Source: an uncultured Pseudobdellovibrionaceae bacterium (GTDB lineage: Bacteria > Bdellovibrionota > Bdellovibrionia > Bdellovibrionales > Bdellovibrionaceae). Taken from it: DNA of 5,773 nt. Below, in pieces: positions 1 through 5,200 of this stretch (the first letter of the stretch is position 1; every line of letters begins with the position of its first letter). The stretch is taken from NCBI GenBank assembly GCA_937900305.1, contig CALCCV010000537.1:1-5773 (forward strand). The letters are read 5' to 3'. The notes under the pieces were generated by a model, which saw only the letters and a list, made by a program, of their open reading frames with translations, did no database searches and was not told where the DNA came from. The translations under genes were made by a program, and so were the position numbers.

Positions 1-1049
1 GCAAGAGATATTTTTTTAGTAAGCTAGCAATGGTCGTTGCCGGTGCTTTGTTTTTAATTCCTTCAGCGAAGGCACTAGAACCACAAGTCATCGACACCAT
101 TGTTAATGTGGATCTTCCGGGAAAGGCAAATGGTGATGTCTGTAAACTTATGCGGCAAATGGGCGCCATAGGCGCCGTGCCTGCGAACGAACCTGAAGAG
201 TTTATCAATGATGAAGGAAGGGTAAAGGTTTTATGGAGTTGGGCCTCCCACCCCGATGATCCAAATTACTGCTTGGTACCAAAGCCATTCATGAAGATCG
301 GACTCTGGCAAGGTCTTGTCGCTGCAATTTACAATCGCAGATTTGCAATTCGTGAACAACTTTTGGATATCAAAGTAAAGACATGCCATAGCTGTAACTT
401 CGGTGTTGAGCCCTACGTATTTAAAAGCGCAGTTGAATTTAATCCTTCGACGAGCTATTCAAATTTACGACCGGACTTGATCGAAAAGTATTTTATCTTC
501 ATTGGTAAAGATCTTAGTTTTAAAAATCCGGTTCAGATTCCCAGTGATCTCGATCAGTACCTCCATGAGATCGGTTTGCCCTCGACCTATAGCTTGCCTG
601 AACGTTTGATGCCCCCCAGTGGCATTGAGTTTTTTAAGATCACCAGGAGTGATGTGCTAAATCTGCTTCGGGAATTGACGTCAGACAATAATTTTCAGGC
701 GACCTCTCAACTTCCTCGCTATAGGGAATTTGCGCGCGAGTGTTTTTCAGGTCTCGGAAATCATGACTTCAGTGGCGATTTATTGTTGTTTCCAGAGAAG
801 CAATATAGCTTTCCGAACTCTCCACACTTAAAGAGCGAATCCCGCATCGTCTACCATCCTTCGGAATTTGATCTCGAATCGGCTGGTCTGGCTAAGTTCG
901 GATGTCGGCTCAATAGAAACGGAAATATTCCTTCACACGCAGTACAATTTTGCTCCAAGAAATGGTCGGTCGATCACGGTGACGTGAAAATACAAATTGT
1001 TCCTATGCGAAGCTGGACCGATTTTAAGACTTGCATTGACGATTACTAG
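1..1049 (+). CDS. Exported cysteine-rich protein of unknown function, 5' end cut by window edge
   Basis: The first visible ATG is at 30, but the frame is open to the left edge and reads KRYFFSKLA just before it. Together these make a textbook signal peptide: a basic n-region, the hydrophobic core MVVAGALFLIP, and an AKA cleavage site (cut before LEPQ, residue 16 counting from ATG 30). The true start is therefore probably a few codons outside the window, and starting at 30 would remove the n-region. The mature part has eight cysteines (residues 38, 81, 119, 122, 238, 292, 308, 335), including one CxxC (TCHSC, 119-122). It has no further obvious membrane segment and ends in TAG at 1047-1049. 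The even cysteine count suggests a disulfide-bonded periplasmic or secreted protein. I do not recognise the family. A faint C-x-x-P-x-P-x-x-IGL resemblance to conjugative TraU (residues 81-92) is too weak to use. The gene is sure; the function is unknown. Confidence 0.85.
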   Translation, partial: KRYFFSKLAMVVAGALFLIPSAKALEPQVIDTIVNVDLPGKANGDVCKLMRQMGAIGAVPANEPEEFINDEGRVKVLWSWASHPDDPNYCLVPKPFMKIGLWQGLVAAIYNRRFAIREQLLDIKVKTCHSCNFGVEPYVFKSAVEFNPSTSYSNLRPDLIEKYFIFIGKDLSFKNPVQIPSDLDQYLHEIGLPSTYSLPERLMPPSGIEFFKITRSDVLNLLRELTSDNNFQATSQLPRYREFARECFSGLGNHDFSGDLLLFPEKQYSFPNSPHLKSESRIVYHPSEFDLESAGLAKFGCRLNRNGNIPSHAVQFCSKKWSVDHGDVKIQIVPMRSWTDFKTCIDDY

Positions 1050-1106
1050 AACAATTCATAAATTGAGATTGCAAGTTCATATGTTGAATGTCTAAGGATC
1101 CTAACC

Positions 1107-1156
1107 GTTCTCCAGGTGGAGAACAGATACCCGAAAGTGGAGAACATGTTCTCCAC
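1107..1156. repeat. Two adjacent palindromes built from four TGGAGAAC octamers
   Basis: The octamer TGGAGAAC or its complement GTTCTCCA occurs exactly four times: 1107-1114 (-), 1117-1124 (+), 1138-1145 (+) and 1148-1155 (-). The first pair forms an 18-bp palindrome with a GG centre. The second forms the perfect 20-bp palindrome GTGGAGAACATGTTCTCCAC (1137-1156). Octamer starts are 10, 21 and 10 bp apart, so all four fall on about the same face of the helix. This is what a cooperative dimeric DNA-binding protein would favour. It lies 58 bp after the stop of the first gene and about 480 bp before the next + strand gene. No T-tract follows, so it is not a terminator itself. It could instead act as RNA hairpins in the 3' untranslated region of the first transcript. 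The repeat is certain; its role is inferred. Confidence 0.9.
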
Positions 1157-1229
1157 AGATTTCTTCAGACCCATAAATTCAGGAGTTTAGCTACCGAGAA
1201 CAGTAAAAGAGCGGTTCGAAGTTCGTCCC

Positions 1230-1550
1230 CTAGGGCGCACCACTAGTCAAGCTATGCGAACACAAACTTGTGGTCGCGGAGCGGGGCAAGGTGGAGGACT
1301 TTAGGGAAGCCTGGTCCTTCGTTTTTTTCTTCTGACTACCTGTAGAATTGAGCGCAAAAGGAAAGACCCGCTCCGCATTCGAAGCAGTACAGTACGTGCG
1401 AAATTTCTTAGGTAAATCCATTTTACAAAAGTTCCTGTAAGTTACCAATGCTTCCGATATAATCGAACCAAGCTCATTGCTCCACATCGCCCCTTCCCTT
1501 TCTAAGTGACGCAGTAAAATCATTGAGAGAACTGTATAGTCTTGTGACAA
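1230..1550 (-). CDS. Doubtful small hypothetical reading frame
   Basis: This is a 106-codon minus-strand frame opening with TTG (complement of 1548-1550), with an ATG nine codons further in. The first half (roughly residues 1-50, including RHLEREGAMW) looks like plausible protein. The second half is a low-complexity run of Ser, Thr, Lys and Leu with no recognisable domain. Against it: a good hairpin plus T-run for the opposite strand lies inside it (1293-1328), there is no well-spaced ribosome site before the TTG, and a stretch inside it matches the IS transposase on the other strand. If real, it would be transcribed divergently from the gene at 1640 and convergently with the first gene. I recognise no family and lean towards a chance or decayed frame. 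Confidence 0.22.
   Translation of the reverse strand: MSQDYTVLSMILLRHLEREGAMWSNELGSIISEALVTYRNFCKMDLPKKFRTYCTASNAERVFPFALNSTGSQKKKTKDQASLKSSTLPRSATTSLCSHSLTSGAP
1293..1328 (+). terminator. Probable rho-independent terminator
   Basis: GGAGGAC (1293-1299) pairs with GTCCTTC (1314-1320), giving seven pairs with one G-T wobble. An inner AGG (1303-1305) pairs with CCT (1310-1312) around a GAAG loop. The stem is followed at once by G and seven T (1322-1328). It is oriented to stop transcription coming from the first gene, although it lies about 240 bp beyond that stop codon. If it works, the palindrome cluster at 1107-1156 would be part of that transcript's 3' untranslated region. Confidence 0.5.
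1465..1482 (+). repeat. 18-bp segment identical to the IS transposase at the right edge
   Basis: GAACCAAGCTCATTGCTC here is identical to 5756-5773, the last 18 bases of the window inside the IS5-family transposase. The match stops on the left (ATC here, TTG in the IS) and cannot be followed on the right because the window ends. The next bases here, CACATCGC, would encode Pro-His-Arg in the transposase frame, the residues usually found after LIA in this family. This suggests a sliver of a related IS, but it is too short to be certain. Confidence 0.45.
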
Positions 1551-1586
1551 CTCTTGGAAATTTGTACTTTCGTTAAAAGGCCTTCC

Positions 1587-1615
1587 TCGTGAGCTGAACT
1601 CTTTTGTGATATAAA
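1587..1615 (+). promoter_or_regulatory. Possible promoter for the gene at 1640
   Basis: TATAAA at 1610-1615 is a good -10 candidate, 25 bp ahead of the ATG. The hexamer 17 bp upstream (1587-1592) matches a -35 box poorly, so this is either a weak or activator-dependent promoter or a coincidence. Confidence 0.25.
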
Positions 1616-1628
1616 GGTTGGCATAGCC

Positions 1629-1632
1629 GAGG
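1629..1632 (+). promoter_or_regulatory. Ribosome binding site of the gene at 1640
   Basis: GAGG lies seven bases before the ATG at 1640, a normal Shine-Dalgarno spacing. It supports this start, which also gives a complete signal peptide. Confidence 0.6.
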
Positions 1633-1639
1633 TTTTTGC

Positions 1640-2761
1640 ATGAAGGTCATTTTTTTTCGCATCTTAAGCACATTGCTGATTCTAACTTTAGGGTCCATCG
1701 CATTTTCAGGATCTGTACAAGATAGCTCGCAGTCGCCCTTTCAAGTGCCTTGGCGAATTTTGACAAAGCCAACCGTTTCGCTTGAGGAGTGTGTGCTGTC
1801 AATTGAGACCGCGGTCCCGCAACTTAAAGTCCTGCAAAAAATCGAGGGCCTTAACACCCAAGAATTTCTCGCGCAATTCGATGACAGCCACCTGCAAACC
1901 GTGAAATCGAATGCCTGTGTGGCGAATGTCTATCGCGTGCAGGTCCCATCCAACCATGACCGCGGAATATTTTTGGATTTTTCGCACATGGATTCTCTCG
2001 GGCGGAATTGCTACTTGGGAAGCACCAGCGAAGCTAGTGCTAGAGTGCAGGCGAGCGACCACGCGAATCTATCTGGCCTGCAGACCAAAGATCATATCAT
2101 CATCGGTGATACCATCCGATTCAAAGTCCAAATTGGAACTCAAGCCCAGATCTCTGCGTATTTAAAACCTTGTACTTTTGAATTTCTGGATCTCTTTAAA
2201 GTTAAAAAATGCGACGTCACTCTGATCTCGACGGCGGAACAAGATGATGACGCGCTCATCGCGATTGATAAGTACTGGCGCAGCGAAAACCGCCCAGCCA
2301 GACTTATTGATTGCTCGGCAAAAACGTACAATCGAGTCATCAACTCCTGGCAACAGTATGTGACTACAGCCAACGTAAAACTAGCAGAGCTTTTGATATC
2401 AAAACAAAGGCCGCTACTCACCATCAAAGCCACAAGTGGCTCCGTGCGGCTCGGCGGAAGCCTCTTGCCGTATCAACATTGGTCTGGGCAAGTCGGAATT
2501 GAATTTTTGGATGTCGGTCTCTCGATGGAACTCTGTGATGCTTCCATTGTTCAGTTCTCTCGGCCCGGAGAAGTCGAGACTCAAATTTCAGGTTTGGGTG
2601 GACGATGGTGCCCTTGGGGCGTCGAAGTCAAGCAACTCAGGTGTGAAGACACAGCCGACATCCTTAACGAAGCAGCTGTTATAATTCAGCCATTACAGAT
2701 GACCGAAGCCATAGCAAACTATTGCTCAGAGCTAGACTCGGGATATCCCTCCAACCTCTGA
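1640..2761 (+). CDS. Exported protein of unknown function with ten cysteines
   Basis: This encodes 373 residues. The start is supported by GAGG seven bases upstream and by a complete signal peptide: basic MKVIFFR, hydrophobic core ILSTLLILTLGSIAF, and a likely cut near SIAFSG (about residue 23-24). The mature protein has ten cysteines (51, 93, 124, 178, 191, 225, 299, 324, 335, 362), no later membrane segment and no known motif. The region 265-295 (GSVRLGGSLLPYQHW, then SGQVGIEFLDVGL) alternates like beta-strands, which may hint at a beta-rich fold. The even, well-spread cysteines point to disulfides in the periplasm or outside the cell. It resembles the first gene in architecture (signal peptide plus many cysteines), but I see no clear sequence similarity. 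No terminator is visible directly after the TGA. The gene is confident; the function is unknown. Confidence 0.88.
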   Translation: MKVIFFRILSTLLILTLGSIAFSGSVQDSSQSPFQVPWRILTKPTVSLEECVLSIETAVPQLKVLQKIEGLNTQEFLAQFDDSHLQTVKSNACVANVYRVQVPSNHDRGIFLDFSHMDSLGRNCYLGSTSEASARVQASDHANLSGLQTKDHIIIGDTIRFKVQIGTQAQISAYLKPCTFEFLDLFKVKKCDVTLISTAEQDDDALIAIDKYWRSENRPARLIDCSAKTYNRVINSWQQYVTTANVKLAELLISKQRPLLTIKATSGSVRLGGSLLPYQHWSGQVGIEFLDVGLSMELCDASIVQFSRPGEVETQISGLGGRWCPWGVEVKQLRCEDTADILNEAAVIIQPLQMTEAIANYCSELDSGYPSNL

Positions 2762-2814
2762 TATTTCTTTAAGGTAAAACCGAAACCAAAGTATTCTTCT
2801 AGTCGCCGAATAAC

Positions 2815-3024
2815 TTGGGATCGGTTCACAGCCGCCAAGTGATTCAAGATACAAGCCCACAACTCAAAAAGCAGATCATTCAGACCTTTTTAAAGCGCAT
2901 AGAAATACTTCCCGAAGGCCTTCGTATCGGCTTTATCCTCAACCGGGAGCATTTCGAATCAAGACACACAAGAAATTTCTGGGAACTTTACCGGCAAAAC
3001 ACAAATCAACCTTGTTTTAGATAA
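2815..3024 (+). pseudogene. Probable C-terminal remnant of a serine recombinase
   Basis: The frame is open from 2803 (after a TAG at 2800-2802) to a TAG at 3022-3024; the only possible start is TTG at 2815, with no good ribosome site. The segment SPQLKKQIIQTFLKRIEILP, followed by EGLRIGFILNREHF, matches my recollection of the end of large serine recombinases: an amphipathic helix, then a strand with 'I-x-L-P-E-G-L-R-I'. The catalytic N-terminal domain, recombinase domain and zinc ribbon are absent, so this would be an inactive fragment. Just after it a second frame (2903-3148) stays open and may be the original tail displaced by a frameshift. The alternative is an unrelated short hypothetical. 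A profile search against recombinase C-termini would settle it. Confidence 0.42.
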
Positions 3025-3385
3025 TCGAGAAATGACTTTAGGTTGCTACACAGCCGTAGCCCTACCGTTGACCGTTGCACATTTGGTCGCACTGGGACTT
3101 GAAATAGATGGTTTCAGCAAAGATAAATCGGTGCCTTTTTACGCTCGTTAGCAACCCAGGCTCGAACTAGGCACGCGTCCAAGTGGGCGCCCAATCCAGC
3201 TTAATGAATCCACAGCTGACCGACAAATTTTAGATAGAGGCCCGTCGCTGTCCAAAACCTGAACATCTGTACACTTCGAAAAGCATTTCCCGCGCAAGAT
3301 CCTACCTGGCGAGGCAAGGAACACTGCTGAACAACGTCTGGTAGCCTCTGCCAAGCCCGTCTCTGGCATAGTCCCTGCTTGAAGA
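2903..3385 (+). other. Gene-poor stretch with a decayed + strand frame
   Basis: No intact gene is visible between the recombinase remnant and the J-domain gene. The reading frame of the J-domain gene is unusually open here: from 2903 up to its start it meets only TAG 3149-3151, TGA 3260-3262 and TGA 3380-3382. The parts between read like protein, for example VALPLTVAHLVALGLEI at about 3053-3103, but I recognise no family. The stretch may be a degraded gene. Overlapping minus-strand frames (3148-3369, 3201-3581) have no recognisable content and are taken as shadows. Confidence 0.3.
3155..3171 (-). other. tRNA T-arm-like segment, probably a tRNA fragment
   Basis: On the minus strand these 17 bases read CCTAG TTCGAGC CTGGG: a five-pair stem (one G-T wobble) closing a seven-base loop with the conserved T-arm pattern G-TTCGANY-C. 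Upstream on that strand a GCTGGATTGGGCGC stretch vaguely recalls a D-arm, but no matching acceptor strand or clean anticodon loop is visible. This is not a functional tRNA. It could be the 3' part of a tRNA left at an integration site, which fits the recombinase remnant next to it, or it may be chance. Confidence 0.25.
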
Positions 3386-5131
3386 ATGCATATGCCCAGA
3401 CAGTTCTTTGCCCAATTCCTAGTCCAATTCTTGATTTTCGTAATGGAATCTCAATCGCTGGCCAACTCCTGCAGCCACCTATTTTCTCTGCCCAACCAGT
3501 TGCCGGTGGCGGTTGCGGCTGCGCAAGGGACTGATTCTCAAAACGAGCCGGGCACAAAGCCAACCTTAAGCTCGATTTCACCCCAAGCCTCAGAGGATTT
3601 GCTGGCTTTGCGGAAAATATTTGGACGCGAGTTGCGCGTGGCCACTTCGTTTGAAATCGAATATGTCAATCGTGATCAGAGCCGGCAATGGCACAGCTAT
3701 ATGGGAATGGAATTGGCCTTCATGGATCAATTCGACAGTTATGGATTTTGGCTGCTTCGTACACCTGACAAAACAATGCACTACACTCTGGACGCAGGCC
3801 TGCCGATGGCCAAGAAGATCGCCGCCAATCTGCTGCCACAGTTTGTGCCCTTGGGTATGTCAGTGTCCCAAGACGGCCGCAAGTTCGTCGGCAGTAAAGG
3901 AGCTCATCCCACACCCAAGCAATTGAACGAGGAAAACTCTCTGCAAGAAGAAAAATCTGCCGCCATCTTTGTTGGTGCCCTGAACGGTGCCATGACGGCA
4001 ATGTTCGGTGGGGTCACATCGATCGAATTTGTGGAGTTTCTGGCTCGTGGAGAAATTCCGATTCCACTGACAAGGTCTTATGGCACGAATGTCGAAATTG
4101 GCCGCAAGGTTTTGCACCTAGCCCAACACGCGCCCTGGCAGAGGTTTCGTAAGATTCTAAAAAATCTAGTCGAAAAAAGAGACGCCGTGGAGTTCATGGC
4201 CCGAGACCGTCGGCAAGCCCGTTTGCTAATGACCGATGCCTATTGGCTAGTTGCCAACAATTCGGTTTTTAGCGAAGGAACCATTGAGGATGCATCGTCT
4301 CGATTTACAAATGGCCTTGAGGAACTGGAGCGCAAAACCCAAGCGCTGACTCCGGTTCCGAACCAACAAACCCCTAAGGCACCGACAAGATCTGGTACTG
4401 AAGGAGCTATTCGCGCGTGGATTCGCCAGTGGAATCCGTTCGCCAACCGCACAAACTTTTCCCAAGGAGAAGAAGAACCAAAAGTGGACTCCTATGTTTG
4501 GGTGACGATCGATGACCTAGCCCCTTTTATCAATGCCTGGAAGTTTGAAGAGACAGAAAACTCTATGACAGCCGATCATTATTTTATGTACTGGCTGAAG
4601 GGGCTTGTCACCAGACATCCAAACTCGTCAAACACCAGCATGAATAGCGAACGTTTGGTAATGCGGGCTTGGATTTTTTCCCATTTTCCACAACTGGCTG
4701 AGATAAAAATTCCCAACAATTTGAGCAATGAAGAGAGCTACTCTTGGTGGTTGATCGAAGCCACGAAGGTTGTGGGTTCGCGACTGCAGCTGCCGCTGTT
4801 TCCATATGAAGCTATCAATGAATATCATCAGGAAGCTTGGGTTTTTCATTCCTCTTGGATGCATACGAAGTACAATGCCTATTTCTCGTCGAAACACGAC
4901 CATTGGCGGGGAAAATCAGGCAATGGCACTTTCCCTGAGAAAGCCTTCGCCCTCTTACGTTTGAATGAGAATGCCACTTTGGAAGAACTAAAAGCGACGT
5001 ACCGAAACCTAGCCAAAATCAACCATCCTGACCTGCATCCCGAAGATTACGAGGCTGCAGAAGAGCGAATGAAAGATATCAACGAAGCCTACGAGCAGGT
5101 CACTGAGTGGATCATGAGCCAGAATAGCTAG
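3386..5131 (+). CDS. Membrane-associated or exported protein with a C-terminal J-domain
   Basis: This encodes 581 residues from ATG 3386. ATG 3392 (residue 3) is better spaced from the weak GAAG at 3381-3384, so the true start may be there. Residues 3-20 (MPRQFFAQFLVQFLIFVM) form a hydrophobic signal or anchor with a possible cut after SLA (residue 26). Residues about 192-213 (AAIFVGALNGAMTAMFGG) could be a second membrane segment. The middle is unassigned; residues 340-510 hold eleven tryptophans and many other aromatics. Residues 516-575 are a J-domain: helix I EKAFALLRL, helix II TLEELKATYRNLAKI, HPD at 547-549, helix III EAAEERMKDINEAYEQV. HPD is the motif by which J-proteins stimulate the ATPase of DnaK-type Hsp70s. 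The G/F-rich and zinc-finger parts of DnaJ are absent, so this is a type III (class C) J-protein. The TAG stop sits at the left end of the IS element. Confidence 0.9.
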   Translation: MHMPRQFFAQFLVQFLIFVMESQSLANSCSHLFSLPNQLPVAVAAAQGTDSQNEPGTKPTLSSISPQASEDLLALRKIFGRELRVATSFEIEYVNRDQSRQWHSYMGMELAFMDQFDSYGFWLLRTPDKTMHYTLDAGLPMAKKIAANLLPQFVPLGMSVSQDGRKFVGSKGAHPTPKQLNEENSLQEEKSAAIFVGALNGAMTAMFGGVTSIEFVEFLARGEIPIPLTRSYGTNVEIGRKVLHLAQHAPWQRFRKILKNLVEKRDAVEFMARDRRQARLLMTDAYWLVANNSVFSEGTIEDASSRFTNGLEELERKTQALTPVPNQQTPKAPTRSGTEGAIRAWIRQWNPFANRTNFSQGEEEPKVDSYVWVTIDDLAPFINAWKFEETENSMTADHYFMYWLKGLVTRHPNSSNTSMNSERLVMRAWIFSHFPQLAEIKIPNNLSNEESYSWWLIEATKVVGSRLQLPLFPYEAINEYHQEAWVFHSSWMHTKYNAYFSSKHDHWRGKSGNGTFPEKAFALLRLNENATLEELKATYRNLAKINHPDLHPEDYEAAEERMKDINEAYEQVTEWIMSQNS

Positions 5132-5150
5132 AAGCGGTCTCAAAAACGCC
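5131..5150 (+). repeat. Putative left terminal inverted repeat of the IS
   Basis: The position is inferred from the coding start 70 bp downstream and from the TA dinucleotide preceding it. The matching right end is not in the window. Confidence 0.35.
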
Positions 5151-5200
5151 TGACATAAAATGTTGAAATCAGTGGGTGATTCTGTTTTCATCTTTTATCT

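Noticed and set aside
30..1049. Assignment of the first protein to conjugative TraU.
   Set aside because: Only a short C-x-x-P-x-P-x-x-IGL resemblance is seen; the conserved tryptophan and cysteine pattern of TraU does not follow.
1107..1156. The repeats as a CRISPR array or LexA box.
   Set aside because: The units are 8 bp and inverted, with 2 to 13 bp between them, unlike CRISPR repeats and spacers. The GAAC-AT-GTTC spacing does not fit the Gram-positive LexA consensus with four central bases.
1211..1242. GGTTCGAA followed by GGGCGCACCA looks like the 3' end of a tRNA or tmRNA on the + strand.
   Set aside because: With ACCA at 1239-1242 as the 3' end, the T-stem and T-loop fall in the wrong places and do not pair, and no matching acceptor strand is visible upstream.
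1911..2165. Overlapping + strand frame of 84 codons within the second exported protein.
   Set aside because: It lies in another frame of a gene with a clear signal peptide and ribosome site, and has no domain of its own.
3043..3062. GCTAC/GTAGC hairpin (3045-3060) as a terminator.
   Set aside because: The stem has five pairs and no T-run follows.
3455..3476. Lipobox in the J-domain protein (SLANSC).
   Set aside because: The residues before Cys are Asn-Ser, which does not fit the usual [LVI][ASTG][GA]C pattern; an ordinary cleavage site or an uncleaved anchor is more likely.
3201..3581. 126-codon minus-strand frame overlapping the start of the J-domain gene.
   Set aside because: It has no recognisable domain, overlaps well-supported coding sequence and looks like the complement of the + strand frame.
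4628..4903. Minus-strand frame of 91 codons inside the J-domain gene.
   Set aside because: It lies wholly within a convincing + strand gene and reads as a shadow.
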